NCBI GenBank assembly: GCA_040752115.1
Contig: JBFMFB010000010.1
Location: 1-64,000, forward strand
Length of the DNA: 64,000 bases
Direction of reading: 5' to 3'
Source of the DNA: JBFMFB01 sp040752115
GTDB taxonomy: Bacteria; Pseudomonadota; Gammaproteobacteria; Burkholderiales; Sulfuricellaceae
This document shows, piece after piece, positions 43,979-53,837 of the stretch. Each line of letters opens with the position of its first letter. Positions within the stretch are counted from its first letter, which is position 1. The notes beneath the pieces are model-generated. The model ran no database searches, was not told the DNA's origin, and was given only the letters and a program-made list of their open reading frames with translations. The position numbers and the translations under genes are program-made.

Positions 43979-46216
43979 CTAATACTGGCAGGTTTTTTCC
44001 GGCCTGCCGAGCAGGTATCCCTGGGCATGAGAAAAACCGATCTGGCAGACTTTGTGCAGGGTTTCCTCCGTTTCGATGCCTTCGGCCACCACCTGGTAAC
44101 CGGCCCTGCCGATCATCGCCGCCAGGCCTTCGACGATGCTGCTTTGCCGATCGCCGTGGTGCAGGTTCTTGATCAGGGAAATGTCAAACTTGACGAGATC
44201 AACCGGCATGCTTGCGAGATAGCCGAGCGAGGAATATCCGCTGCCAAAGTCGTCGAGTGCGATCATGAATCCCAGCTCGCGCAGCTGGGTGAGGTTGGCT
44301 GAAGCCTGTTGCAGCTGGGTGATCAGGGCGGTTTCCGTGACCTCTACTACGAACTTGTAGCTCGCCAGGTACGGAGCGAACAGTTTGAGTCTTTCGACGA
44401 TTTCCGAGTGCGTGATGGCGGGACCGGAAATGTTGATGGAAACGCCTGTTGCGTAGGGTATCTTGCCTTCCTTGCAGTCTTCCAGGATGCGGTTAATCAC
44501 GGCGAAATCAAACTCGACCTCGAGCCTTCGTCCCTCCACTACGGGAAAGATGCTGGATGGCATCAGCAACTCGTTTTCGTGACGGATGCGTACCAGCGCC
44601 TCGTAATATGCGGTTTCCTTGCCAGGGAGTTTGATTACGGGCTGATAATGCATTTCCAGCGCGGCGCCGGAGGTGATGGCTTCGATCACTGCGCTGGTTA
44701 CCCGATTTGAGAAAAGCATGCTGGTGCTGTCGGCCATGCTGTCCGCGTAAACCGTGATTTTGCTGCGCCCCGGCCGCTTGGCGTGGTACATGGCGATATC
44801 CGCCTGTTTTTGCAAGGCGGCGAGATTATCGATGTCGGTTCCCGGCGCGTGGGCCAACCCGATGCTGATGCGGATGGGCTCCTTTACTCCGAGGTGGGAG
44901 AAGTCGTGGTGGTTGATTGCTTCGACACAGCGTTCCGCTACCTGTTGGGCGTAGCTGGAATCGGAGTCCAGGAACAGCGTGGCGAATTCATCGCCGCCCA
45001 AGCGGTATAGCCTGTCTCCATGCCGCAAAGCGCTTTGCAGGGCGCGGGCGATGGCCTGGATGACCAGATCGCCGGTATGATGCCCATAAGTGTCGTTGAT
45101 CGCCTTGAAGTGGTCGCAGTCGAACAACAAAAACGACACATTGATGCGGCGTCCGGCCGCCACCGACAGGACGTGTTCCCAATCATCCTCGAAGCAGCGC
45201 CGGTTGTGGATCCCGGTCAAGGGATCGCGGTGCGCCAACTCCCATAGCTCGTTGTTTTTCTGGTCCAGGCTGGTATGCATTTCTTCCAGCTTGTTTTGGT
45301 AATCGTTCAGCGAGATACGCACCTTCTCGAGTTCCGCTACCGGCAGCGTAGTACTGAGGGAGTCCAGCAACATGCCCCCGTGCCCATCGCGGAGCGTATC
45401 GATGTGCTGCGACAGGCGGCGCAGCGGGGTCGCGAGCAGGGAAGCCAAGGCGATGTAAAGCAGTAGCGATGCGATGACCAGCACGAAGGCGGTCTGATAC
45501 TGGGAATTTATCGTGACTTGCAGCAGTGAGGCGAGCTCGGGATTGGGTGCCAGTGAAAACTTGAGCCGTGGCCCGATCTGCGATATGGCGAGGCGTTCTT
45601 CTTCCGCGGCGGCGACAGAAATGCTGCCGGCATCCGTATAGCGGAAACTCTGAAGAGCTTGCACGGCTTTGAGAAAATCCACCTTGATCGCCACGAACCC
45701 GGAAACCTGCTTGGGGTCTTCGTGGCTCGGGATGGGGGCGGTCAGGTACAGATAGTCGCGGCCGGATTGCTTGACCAACACGTCGTTTCTGCCCGCCACG
45801 GTGCTAAGCTGTTCCGGCATGTTCGCCGTAGCGCGGCCGCCCAGTGCTTTTCCATCCTGGTCATAAAGCTCTACGGCCTTTAGGTAGCTGGTTGGCGCGC
45901 CGGCGCTCAATGCCCGGTTATCGCGCCAGTAGATATAATATGCCGGGGCCGCCAATTGCTGCCGGGTTTCGTCCCAGTTCACGAAGCTTTGGACCAGGCG
46001 CTCTCCCTCCTTGAGAGTCAGGGTGACCGCTTGGGACAGCTCGGCATTTGCTGTTTGCATATTGCTCTGCTGAATCTCGGTTTCGGCGCTCCCGGTTTTC
46101 TTTAACATGAGCCAGCTGATGCCGCCAAATACCAGCGCCAGGAACACGATGAACCCGAACGCATAGGTCTTGATGGAAAACGGCCAGATCTTTTGCAGGT
46201 AATTGGGTGGCAACAT
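43979..46216 (-). CDS. membrane GGDEF-EAL cyclic-di-GMP protein
   Basis: The 745-aa protein has two membrane helices (about 17-34 and 243-263) around a periplasmic sensor domain of the CHASE4 kind, then GGDEF (about 345-490) and EAL (about 510-745) domains. The GGDEF site and an upstream inhibitory RxxD (RHGD, 5 residues before) are intact. EALVR, NISG, DDFGSG, KFD, AEGIE and QGYLLG of the EAL domain are also intact. It could both make and break c-di-GMP. GAGGAAAA precedes the ATG. It lies 6 bases after the hydrolase gene. Confidence 0.9.
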   Translation of the reverse strand: MLPPNYLQKIWPFSIKTYAFGFIVFLALVFGGISWLMLKKTGSAETEIQQSNMQTANAELSQAVTLTLKEGERLVQSFVNWDETRQQLAAPAYYIYWRDNRALSAGAPTSYLKAVELYDQDGKALGGRATANMPEQLSTVAGRNDVLVKQSGRDYLYLTAPIPSHEDPKQVSGFVAIKVDFLKAVQALQSFRYTDAGSISVAAAEEERLAISQIGPRLKFSLAPNPELASLLQVTINSQYQTAFVLVIASLLLYIALASLLATPLRRLSQHIDTLRDGHGGMLLDSLSTTLPVAELEKVRISLNDYQNKLEEMHTSLDQKNNELWELAHRDPLTGIHNRRCFEDDWEHVLSVAAGRRINVSFLLFDCDHFKAINDTYGHHTGDLVIQAIARALQSALRHGDRLYRLGGDEFATLFLDSDSSYAQQVAERCVEAINHHDFSHLGVKEPIRISIGLAHAPGTDIDNLAALQKQADIAMYHAKRPGRSKITVYADSMADSTSMLFSNRVTSAVIEAITSGAALEMHYQPVIKLPGKETAYYEALVRIRHENELLMPSSIFPVVEGRRLEVEFDFAVINRILEDCKEGKIPYATGVSINISGPAITHSEIVERLKLFAPYLASYKFVVEVTETALITQLQQASANLTQLRELGFMIALDDFGSGYSSLGYLASMPVDLVKFDISLIKNLHHGDRQSSIVEGLAAMIGRAGYQVVAEGIETEETLHKVCQIGFSHAQGYLLGRPEKTCQY

Positions 46217-46222
46217 GGGCGA

Positions 46223-47107
46223 CTATTTTCCTCTCCGGCTGTTTTTCAGAATCGCTTCCACGCTGTCCGTAAGCTCGAATTCATGCGCCCCATCGAAAAA
46301 ATGCCCGGCTTCCCCGATTACTGTCACGGAAATGCCGCGGTTCCGGATTTGTTCCGGCCAATCCGGCCCAAATAGCCGATCCCTGCCGCCCAGAATTACT
46401 TCCGGTCGAATTTTGGCTTTGCCGAGAGCATCCAACGCCCGCTCCCGTGTCCATTCGGCATAGGAGATGTAGGCAACCCGGGTCGCGACATAATTTTTCT
46501 TGCAATAACTGATGGTATAACGTCCCAAAGCTTGGCTGTCGCTCTTCTCTTTTGAGGCAGTACCTGCGCCAAGCATCCGGTCGCGTTCTTTTAGATCGAG
46601 ATGGGGAGGGATGAGGCTGGTCAATATTGCTTTCGTGACGGCTGCCTCAGGGGGGCGCGTGGTTAAATAGGCCAGCAGTTGCAGGCTACCCATGCTGTGG
46701 CCGATCAGCACGATATCGCGATGCCCTTTTGCGATGAGCCAGTTGACCCAGTGCTCGATCTCCTTTACATCGCTGTCCATGGAATGCGTGTGTACGGTTT
46801 CGCACGTGAGGCTCCTGGCGCGGCGGGTTACGCCGAGTGACAGGGTTGGGGCCAGGGTGGAATAGCCGCTCTCGGCCAAAATGTCTCCAAGCCGGCTCAT
46901 GGGCGGAGCATCGCGGGTTTGCAGGAAGCCGTGCAGCAGCAGGATGGCGGGAAGTGCCGATTCGCCCTGACGGTAATCGGCCGTTGCGGTGGCGCCGGAA
47001 GGCAGCTTGCTTTCCACCGCTGCGCCGAAAGTTGCCTGAGGGAACAGGAGCGTGGCCAACAGCAAAATTTTCCAGTAGCCGGTACGCCAGGTGTTTCCTT
47101 TGATCAT
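46223..47107 (-). CDS. secreted alpha/beta hydrolase
   Basis: The 294-aa precursor has a signal peptide (about 1-29). It has the alpha/beta hydrolase triad: nucleophile elbow GHSMGS, Asp in LGGRDRLFG and His in GEAGHFFDG. Substrate is not known. It lies upstream of the GGDEF-EAL gene in one operon. Confidence 0.82.
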   Translation of the reverse strand: MIKGNTWRTGYWKILLLATLLFPQATFGAAVESKLPSGATATADYRQGESALPAILLLHGFLQTRDAPPMSRLGDILAESGYSTLAPTLSLGVTRRARSLTCETVHTHSMDSDVKEIEHWVNWLIAKGHRDIVLIGHSMGSLQLLAYLTTRPPEAAVTKAILTSLIPPHLDLKERDRMLGAGTASKEKSDSQALGRYTISYCKKNYVATRVAYISYAEWTRERALDALGKAKIRPEVILGGRDRLFGPDWPEQIRNRGISVTVIGEAGHFFDGAHEFELTDSVEAILKNSRRGK

Positions 47108-47292
47108 CGAGTCAGAATATGCCGGGACGATAACTCGGCATTCTATAGCGCTTGCCGGACTAAGGAAATAGCTGATGCAGGCAGGTCAAAGCAGTCTTTC
47201 CGGTTTTTTGGGTTAAAATAATTCGTTTGCTTCGCGAGCCGCTTGCGCGCATTGCCGCGATACATCACGAATTTCTCAGCCAGGATACGATC

Positions 47293-48525
47293 ATGCCCGT
47301 CAATCTGATGCCGCCGGTGCCGGCGCAGCTTTTGCCCGTCAAAGGTGTTTCGCTTGGGGTGACCGAAGCCAATATTCGCAAGCCCAACAGGAAAGATCTG
47401 CTGGTGATCAAGCTCGGGGAAGGTGCGCGGGTTGCCGCAGTGTTCACGCAAAACCGGTTTTGCGCCGCGCCCGTGATACTGGCGAGGAAGCATCTGGTCG
47501 GGCCGGAACCGTCCATCCGCGCTTTGGTGGTGAATACCGGCAACGCCAACGCGGGAACCGGGCAGGATGGCCTGGAGCGAGCCCGCCGTACCTGCTCTGC
47601 AGTGGCGGAGCTGCTCGGCTGCGAGGCTTCGCAGGTTTTGCCGTTTTCCACTGGCGTGATCATGGAGCTGCTGCCGGTTGAGCGCGTGGTGGCCGGGCTT
47701 CCGCAGTGCATGGAGGGGCTGCGCGAAGACAACTGGTTTGACGCGGCGCAGGCGATCATGACCACGGACATCGTACCCAAGGCGGCATCCAGACAAATCG
47801 AACTGGGCGGCACAACGGTGACGATTACCGGAATCGCCAAAGGTTCCGGCATGATCCATCCCAACATGGCGACCATGCTGGGCTTCGTCGCGACCGATGC
47901 GCGCATCAGCCAGCCTTTGCTGGAGGCCGCCGTGCGGGCAGCAGCGGATGCTTCCTTCAACTGCATCACCGTGGACGGCGATACTTCGACCAACGATTCC
48001 TTCGCGCTGATGGCGACCGGTCGCGCCGAGATGGCGGAAATCACTGAGGGTGCCAGCCCCGAGTTCGCCGCCTTCCAGGCTGCGCTGACGGATCTTTCGG
48101 TCGAACTTGCGCAGGCGATCGTGCGCGACGGCGAGGGGGCCACCAAGTTCATCACCATCCGGGTGGAAAACGGCGCCGACGCCGAAGAGTGCCGCAAAGT
48201 GGCTTTCGCCATTGCCCATTCGCCGCTGGTGAAAACCGCTTTTTTTGCTTCCGACCCCAATTTGGGGCGGATTCTGGCCGCCGTCGGCTATGCCGGCATC
48301 GCCGACCTGGATGCCGACAAAATCAAGCTCTACCTCGACAAAGTGCTGGTCGCCGAAAACGGTGGCAGGGCGGTGAGCTACCGCGAAGAGGACGGACAGC
48401 GCGTCATGCGCCAGGCCGAAATCACCGTGCGCGTGGTGTTGAGCCGGGGCGGCGCCGCTGCCACGGTATGGAGCTGCGACTTTTCCCACGATTATGTCAA
48501 GATCAATGCGGAATACCGCAGCTGA
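47293..48525 (+). CDS. argJ: ornithine acetyltransferase ArgJ
   Basis: Moves the acetyl group from N-acetylornithine to glutamate in arginine synthesis. The 410-aa precursor self-cleaves before the threonine in HPNMATMLGF (about Thr194). The ATG at 47293 gives the family start MPVNLMPP; an earlier in-frame start at 47227 lacks a ribosome binding site. Confidence 0.96.
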   Translation: MPVNLMPPVPAQLLPVKGVSLGVTEANIRKPNRKDLLVIKLGEGARVAAVFTQNRFCAAPVILARKHLVGPEPSIRALVVNTGNANAGTGQDGLERARRTCSAVAELLGCEASQVLPFSTGVIMELLPVERVVAGLPQCMEGLREDNWFDAAQAIMTTDIVPKAASRQIELGGTTVTITGIAKGSGMIHPNMATMLGFVATDARISQPLLEAAVRAAADASFNCITVDGDTSTNDSFALMATGRAEMAEITEGASPEFAAFQAALTDLSVELAQAIVRDGEGATKFITIRVENGADAEECRKVAFAIAHSPLVKTAFFASDPNLGRILAAVGYAGIADLDADKIKLYLDKVLVAENGGRAVSYREEDGQRVMRQAEITVRVVLSRGGAAATVWSCDFSHDYVKINAEYRS

Positions 48526-49471
48526 GGCTGCGGCCGCAGCCTGCCCGGTGGAGGTGGCGGCGGCAGTGGTTATGCGTGGCGACGGTCGTTTCCTTCTTGC
48601 CCGTCGACCGGAGGGCAAGCCCTATGCCGGCTACTGGGAATTTCCGGGCGGCAAGATTGAGCCCGGTGAAAGCGCAGGAGCCGCTTTGCAGCGAGAGCTG
48701 CATGAGGAACTAGGGATTGAGGTCGAGCAGGCATATCCATGGCTGACGCGGCGGTTCGATTATCCGCACGCCCAGGTCAGGCTGCATTTTTTCCGGGTCA
48801 TGCGCTGGCACGGCGAACCACACGGGCGCGAAAACCAGCAGCTTTCATGGCAACCGCCTGGCGCGGCAGCGGTATCTCCGCTGCTGCCGGCAAACGCCCC
48901 CATCCTGCGCGCGCTCGACTTGCCTCCCGTTTACGCCATCACCAATGCGGCGGAACTGGGCGAGGCGAATTTCATGAGGCGGCTGTACGCCGCGCTGGAA
49001 AACGGCCTGCGCCTGATCCAGGTGCGCGAAAAAAAATTCGCCGCCCCCGAGCTGGCGCGCTTTGCCGCCGCCGTCACGGAGTCGGCGCACGCATACGGCG
49101 CCAGGGTGATCATCAACGGTGATCCGGCACTTGCCCGCGCCGTGGGCGCGGATGGCGTGCAGCTCTCCTCCGCCGAGCTGATGAGTCTGCGCGAGCGGCC
49201 GTCGGTCGATCTTCTTTACGGCGCTTCCTGCCACAATGCGGAGGAACTGGCGCAGGCGGCCGGGCTGGGGCTTGATTTTGCCGTACTCTCCCCGGTGCTG
49301 CCGACCTTGAGCCATCCCGGCGCGCCCACGCTGGGATGGGATACATTTGCGGCACTGGTGAGCGATTGTCCGCTGCCGGTGTATGCCTTGGGTGGGGTGA
49401 GCGCATCCGACCGGGAAACCGCCTGGCAATACGGCGCGCATGGCATTGCGATGCTGCGCGGCGCATGGTGA
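48494..49471 (+). CDS. mutT: Nudix (MutT) and ThiE-like fusion protein
   Basis: The 325-aa protein has an N-terminal Nudix domain with the Nudix box GGKIEPGESAGAALQREL plus HEELGIE (about 51-75), and a C-terminal TIM barrel like thiamine phosphate synthase (about 140-325; VYAITNAAELG, GLRLIQVREKK). The first half should hydrolyse 8-oxo-dGTP. The role of the second half is not settled. The start overlaps the argJ end by 32 bases; ATG at 48506 is an alternative. Confidence 0.9.
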   Translation: MSRSMRNTAAEAAAAACPVEVAAAVVMRGDGRFLLARRPEGKPYAGYWEFPGGKIEPGESAGAALQRELHEELGIEVEQAYPWLTRRFDYPHAQVRLHFFRVMRWHGEPHGRENQQLSWQPPGAAAVSPLLPANAPILRALDLPPVYAITNAAELGEANFMRRLYAALENGLRLIQVREKKFAAPELARFAAAVTESAHAYGARVIINGDPALARAVGADGVQLSSAELMSLRERPSVDLLYGASCHNAEELAQAAGLGLDFAVLSPVLPTLSHPGAPTLGWDTFAALVSDCPLPVYALGGVSASDRETAWQYGAHGIAMLRGAW

Positions 49472-49478
49472 GGCGGCG

Positions 49479-49916
49479 ATGGCAAAGCTGAAAATCATTT
49501 TGCCGCTTCTGGCGCTGCTGCTGTTGGCGGTTGTCGGGATGGCGGTGCGCGAAGCCGGCCGCGATGGGGGTGATGGCGCGGCGGAGCCGGTGGCGGTCGC
49601 CTGCGGGAATCTGCTGCAAGGCTGCCGCGCTCCGTTCCGGGGCAATACGCTCGAAGTCGGATTTTCCTCTGCGCCCAGCCCGCTTGCGCCATTTGAGCTG
49701 AGAGTGGCGGCGCCGTCTGCCCGGAAGGTTTACGCGGAGCTTGCCATGGTGGGGATGGAGATGGACGCCAATCGCTACAAGCTGGTCAAGGGGAATGACG
49801 GATTGTGGCGCGGCAAGGTGATCCTGCCGGTATGCGCTTCCGGCCGGCGCGACTGGATGCTGACGCTGGAAGTGGATAGCGGCCGCATCCAGATTCCGTT
49901 TACCACAGAAAAATAG
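49479..49916 (+). CDS. membrane-anchored or secreted protein, unknown
   Basis: The 145-aa protein has a hydrophobic N-terminus (about 5-22), then a soluble domain with three cysteines and beta-rich pattern (MVGMEMDANRYKLVK). It follows the MutT fusion by 7 bases in the same orientation. ATG 49479 was chosen over 49440, which lies inside the preceding gene. Family not recognised. Confidence 0.7.
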   Translation: MAKLKIILPLLALLLLAVVGMAVREAGRDGGDGAAEPVAVACGNLLQGCRAPFRGNTLEVGFSSAPSPLAPFELRVAAPSARKVYAELAMVGMEMDANRYKLVKGNDGLWRGKVILPVCASGRRDWMLTLEVDSGRIQIPFTTEK

Positions 49917-49925
49917 CTTCGCTGT

Positions 49926-50126
49926 TCAGCCGTTTCCGGGCGGCGATTCCGATTCATCGCCCGGCGTTTCCTTCATGGGAACGCGGTATCCTTCTTCCGC
50001 CCACTGTCCCAGGTCGATCAGCTTGCAACGCTCCGAGCAAAAGGGGCGATAGGGGTTTTCTGCGCCAAATACGGCGGATTTGCCGCAGACCGGGCAGGCG
50101 ACGGTAGGGGGCTTGGCCTGTTGCAT
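49926..50126 (-). CDS. yacG: DNA gyrase inhibitor YacG
   Basis: Zinc-ribbon protein of 66 aa with CPVCGK and FCSERCKLIDLGQWAEE. In E. coli YacG binds gyrase B. The ATG at 50126 gives the family length. It follows zapD by 13 bases. Confidence 0.93.
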   Translation of the reverse strand: MQQAKPPTVACPVCGKSAVFGAENPYRPFCSERCKLIDLGQWAEEGYRVPMKETPGDESESPPGNG

Positions 50127-50139
50127 ATCAGCTTGGGAA

Positions 50140-50895
50140 TCACAAGGCACACAAGGTGAGGTCAAACTCGACATCCGCTTCGCATACGCGCGGCCTCTCC
50201 GTGCCGGCCAAACTGATGAAGCGGATGTTGATCGCATATTTGTTGGCGCTGACTTCCGGAAAGCAGGGCAGATCGCTGCTCAAGCTGATTCGAAGCAATT
50301 GGGCGAGGCGGCCGCCCAGCATCTGCTGGAACGATCCCTGCGGCGCCATCTGACGGCTGGTCTTTCCGCTGTCGCGCAAGAGCCGCAGCACGATGCGGAG
50401 GCCGTCGTAAATCGGCAGCATCGGCTTCAGCCATTCGTTCAGATCCTGGCGCCGCAATGTTTCGTTCTGGCTCAGCCAGTAGTGGTAGGAAGGCAGGTCG
50501 AACTCGCATACCCCGCCGGGGATGCTGGTTCGCTGCTTGATGCTCATGAGCCATTCGTTGTCGCGGATGTGCTGCCCAACCTTGCCGGAAAGCTCGTGCA
50601 GGCTTGCTGCCGTGGTGGTGATGTCGAGCAGGATGTCATCGAGCGCATCCTCCGAAATGGCGGGATTGTCTCGCAAAGCCTCCAGCCCGTGCCTTTGCCG
50701 CTCCAGTTCCTGCAGCAGATCGGCTTTCAGGTCGGCGCGACTCGCGACTTCGACGATTTCGAACAGGGAGAGCAGGGCGGAGTGATGTTCGATGCCGTGG
50801 GATTGGCCGGAAAAAAAAGCCACCTTGCCGAACAGGTCTTCCAGTCGCAGCAAGGTGCGTATCCGCTCGTTCAGGGGATAATCGTAGCTGATCAC
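50140..50895 (-). CDS. zapD: Z-ring protein ZapD
   Basis: The 251-aa protein begins MISYDYPLNERIRTLLRLE, the ZapD start. ZapD cross-links FtsZ filaments by binding the FtsZ C-terminal peptide. It lies in the conserved coaE-zapD-yacG order but is separated from coaE by 191 bases. Confidence 0.94.
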   Translation of the reverse strand: MISYDYPLNERIRTLLRLEDLFGKVAFFSGQSHGIEHHSALLSLFEIVEVASRADLKADLLQELERQRHGLEALRDNPAISEDALDDILLDITTTAASLHELSGKVGQHIRDNEWLMSIKQRTSIPGGVCEFDLPSYHYWLSQNETLRRQDLNEWLKPMLPIYDGLRIVLRLLRDSGKTSRQMAPQGSFQQMLGGRLAQLLRISLSSDLPCFPEVSANKYAINIRFISLAGTERPRVCEADVEFDLTLCAL

Positions 50896-51010
50896 GGTGC
50901 GATCAGGGCCCGAACGGAAAGACGAGTTTTTTCAAGACGGCCGTCCTTTTTGCCGCGCCGAGGCTGCACGATTGGCTCCATACGGGTACCCCCGGGGGAA
51001 ACGATGCCTA

Positions 51011-51039
51011 ATTCTGCCGGATAATCATGAATTTGACAA
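51011..51039 (-). promoter_or_regulatory. possible zapD promoter
   Basis: On the minus strand TTGTCA (51034-51039) and CAGAAT (51011-51016) are 17 bases apart in the 191-base coaE-zapD gap. A GACGGCCGTC palindrome flanked by T and A runs lies downstream, at about 50935-50957, and could weaken or attenuate the transcript. Confidence 0.35.
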
Positions 51040-51086
51040 ACGTAATTTATGCGATTTGTGCGTATTGGCGACGTTGCTGAAAAAAT

Positions 51087-51695
51087 TCAACCCCCCGCCA
51101 GCTCGGCAAGCCGCAAATATTGGCAGTGCAGCTTCTCGACCTGCGCCTTGAGGTCGGCGAGATCGCCGCGATTCTGCAGGATGTCGTCTGCCAGGCGCAG
51201 GCGCTCGGCCCGGGGCAACTGGGCCGCCATGATGGCGCGAACTTCCTCCGGCGCCAAACGGCTGCGCGCCGCCGCCCGCGCGACCTGCTGCGCCTCGTCG
51301 CAGTCCACCACCAGCACCCGCCGGATCAGATCGTTGTATTGGCGGGTTTCCAGCAATAGAGGGATGACGATCAGAAGATAGGGCGCCCTGCTCGCCGCGA
51401 TTTCCGCCATCACTTCCTGTCTGATGAGGGGGTGCAGAATCCCTTCCAGTTTCGCCTTCGCACCCTGGTCGGAAAACACCAGCCGGCGCAGCGTGGCGCG
51501 GTCAAAACTGCCGTCCGGGAGGAAACAGTCCGGGCCGAATTCCCTCCTTATTGCGGCTAAAGCCGGCTGGCCGGCAGCGGTGAGGCGGTGCGCGATCCGG
51601 TCGGCGTCAACCACGCCGGCGCCGAGGTCGGCAAACATCTGCGCCGCGGTGCTCTTGCCGCAGCCGATGCCGCCGGTGAGGCCGATGCAGAGCAT
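51087..51695 (-). CDS. coaE: dephospho-CoA kinase
   Basis: Last step of coenzyme A synthesis. The 202-aa kinase has P-loop GLTGGIGCGKSTAAQ and DADRIAHRL. The start at 51695 was chosen as the family start MLCIGLTGG; upstream in-frame codons overlap pilD. Confidence 0.96.
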   Translation of the reverse strand: MLCIGLTGGIGCGKSTAAQMFADLGAGVVDADRIAHRLTAAGQPALAAIRREFGPDCFLPDGSFDRATLRRLVFSDQGAKAKLEGILHPLIRQEVMAEIAASRAPYLLIVIPLLLETRQYNDLIRRVLVVDCDEAQQVARAAARSRLAPEEVRAIMAAQLPRAERLRLADDILQNRGDLADLKAQVEKLHCQYLRLAELAGG

Positions 51696-51705
51696 GGCGG
51701 CCGGA

Positions 51706-52572
51706 CTAGAAATAGAGCCCACCCAAATAGGTCTGGGTGATCGGCTGCCCCCAGAATAGGGCGATCAGCCCGCCGCCGGCCAAATAAGGGCCGAACGGGA
51801 TGGGAACGTGGCGGCCGCGCCCAGCGAACAGGATCAGTCCGATGCCCGTGACTGCGCCCACCAGGGAGGAAAGCAGGATGGTCAGCGGCAGCATTTGCCA
51901 GCCGAGCCAGGCGCCGATGGCGGCGAGCAGCTTGAAATCGCCGTAACCCATCCCTTCCTTGCCGGTCGCCAGTTTGAACAGCCAGAACACGCTCCAGAGG
52001 GCAAGGTAGCCGGCGATCGCGCCAATCACCGCGGATTCGAGCGGGCTGAAGGTGCGGCCGAAGTTGACCAGCAGCCCTGTCCACAGCAGCGGCTGGGTGA
52101 TGCTGTCCGGCAGAAGCTGGGTGTCGAGGTCAATGAAGGTCAGCGCGATCAGCGCCCAGACAAGGACCAGCGCGGCCAGCGCGCTGAGGCCGAAACCGAA
52201 GTGCCAGGCGGTAAACCCGCTCAGCAGGCCGGTTATCGTTTCCACCAGGGGGTAGCGCAGGCCAATCGGCACGCCGCAGCCGGAGCACCGGCCTTTGAGC
52301 GCGAGATAGCTCAGCAGGGGGATGTTTTCCAGGACGCCGATCCTGTGCCCGCAGGAAGGGCAGGCGGAGGGGGGAACGGCCAGATTGTAGGGTGCGTCTG
52401 CAGCGGCGGAGGGCTCGCCCTTGAGCGCGGTGCACTGCGCTTGCCAATCGCGCTCCATCATTTTCGGCAGCCGGTGGATGACGACATTCAGGAAGCTGCC
52501 GACCATCAGGCCGAGAATTGCCGCCGAAGCGGCGAACAGCGGAGGGGATGATTGCAGGGATTCGAAGATCAT
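51706..52572 (-). CDS. pilD: prepilin peptidase PilD
   Basis: Cleaves and N-methylates type IV prepilins. The 288-aa membrane protein has the two-CxxC zinc motif (CPSCGH and CSGCGVPI, about 73-100) and both aspartates of the GxGD-type site (FIDLDTQLLPD and GYGDFKLL). Confidence 0.96.
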   Translation of the reverse strand: MIFESLQSSPPLFAASAAILGLMVGSFLNVVIHRLPKMMERDWQAQCTALKGEPSAAADAPYNLAVPPSACPSCGHRIGVLENIPLLSYLALKGRCSGCGVPIGLRYPLVETITGLLSGFTAWHFGFGLSALAALVLVWALIALTFIDLDTQLLPDSITQPLLWTGLLVNFGRTFSPLESAVIGAIAGYLALWSVFWLFKLATGKEGMGYGDFKLLAAIGAWLGWQMLPLTILLSSLVGAVTGIGLILFAGRGRHVPIPFGPYLAGGGLIALFWGQPITQTYLGGLYF

Positions 52573-52606
52573 GGAGGATGACGGGAGGCGGCGCTCAAGA
52601 CCGCCG

Positions 52607-53827
52607 CTATACCACCTGCCCCATCTTGAAGATGGGCATGTACATCGCGATCACCAGGCCGCCGATCAGCGTGCCGAGCACGACCATGATGAGCGGCTCC
52701 ATCAGGCTGCTCAGGGCTTCCACCGCATCGTCCACTTCCGCTTCGTAAAAGTCCGCGACCTTGCCCAGCATCGAATCCAGCGCGCCGGATTCCTCGCCGA
52801 TGGCGACCATCTGCAGCACCATGTTGGGGAACATTTCGCTGTTTTGCATCGCGACCGTCAGGCTGGTTCCGGTGCTGACCTCGGTCTGAATTTTTTTTGT
52901 GGCATCGAAATACACCTGATTGCCGGCCGCGCCCGCCACCGAATCCATGGCTTCCACCAGCGGTACGCCGGCGGCGAACATGGTGGAAAGGGTGCGCGTC
53001 CAGCGCGCAATCGTCGCCTTCTCGATCAGCGGCCCGAAAATGGGCAGCTTGAGGAGTAGCCGGTCCATGGTCATCTGCATTTTTTTCGAGCGCTTCCAGG
53101 TGTAAAAGAAAAACCAGAGTCCGCCGCCGATGCCGCCGAAAATCGCCCACCAGAATTTGACGAAGAAGTCGGAAATCGCCATCACGAACAACGTCGGCGC
53201 CGGCAGATCGGCGCCGAAGCTGGAGAACAGCTCCTTGAACGCCGGCACGACGAAGATCATGATGATCGCGGTGATGACGAAGGCCACGACGATGATGGAA
53301 ACCGGGTAGAACAGCGCGGACTTGATCTTGCCCTTGATGGCGAGAATCTTTTCCTTATAGGTGGCGAGCCGGTCCAGAATGGTATCCAGAATGCCCGCCT
53401 GCTCGCCGGCGTTGACCAGGTTGCAGAACAGGGCGTCGAAGTACAGGGGGTATTTCTTGAATGCCTGGCTCATGCTGCTGCCGGAAGAAATGTCCGTCTT
53501 GATGTCCGCCAGCAGTTTCTGCACGGAAGGATTGCTGTGGCCCTTGCCGACGATATCGAAGGCCTGCAGCAGCGGCACGCCGGATTTCATCATGGTGGCC
53601 AGTTGCCGGGTGAACAGGGTGATGTCCTTTTCGGTGATTTTCTTGCCGCGCTTCAGGCCACTTTGTTTCTTGATCTTCAGAACGGTGATGCCCTGGCGCC
53701 GCAAGGTGGCGTTGACGATGGCTTCGCCGCTCGCCAGCATGTCGCCCTTGATGTTTTTCCCCTTCTTGTCCTTGCCTTCCCAGGAGAAGGTATATTCCTT
53801 GACGTCTTTTTTGGTCGCGGTCGCCAT
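52607..53827 (-). CDS. pilC: type IV pilus inner membrane protein PilC
   Basis: Platform protein of 406 aa with two T2SF domains and three membrane helices (about 176-196, 222-242, 378-398). It links PilB to the pilus assembly base. 10 bases separate it from pilB. Confidence 0.95.
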   Translation of the reverse strand: MATATKKDVKEYTFSWEGKDKKGKNIKGDMLASGEAIVNATLRRQGITVLKIKKQSGLKRGKKITEKDITLFTRQLATMMKSGVPLLQAFDIVGKGHSNPSVQKLLADIKTDISSGSSMSQAFKKYPLYFDALFCNLVNAGEQAGILDTILDRLATYKEKILAIKGKIKSALFYPVSIIVVAFVITAIIMIFVVPAFKELFSSFGADLPAPTLFVMAISDFFVKFWWAIFGGIGGGLWFFFYTWKRSKKMQMTMDRLLLKLPIFGPLIEKATIARWTRTLSTMFAAGVPLVEAMDSVAGAAGNQVYFDATKKIQTEVSTGTSLTVAMQNSEMFPNMVLQMVAIGEESGALDSMLGKVADFYEAEVDDAVEALSSLMEPLIMVVLGTLIGGLVIAMYMPIFKMGQVV

Positions 53828-53837
53828 GCTCTAATCC

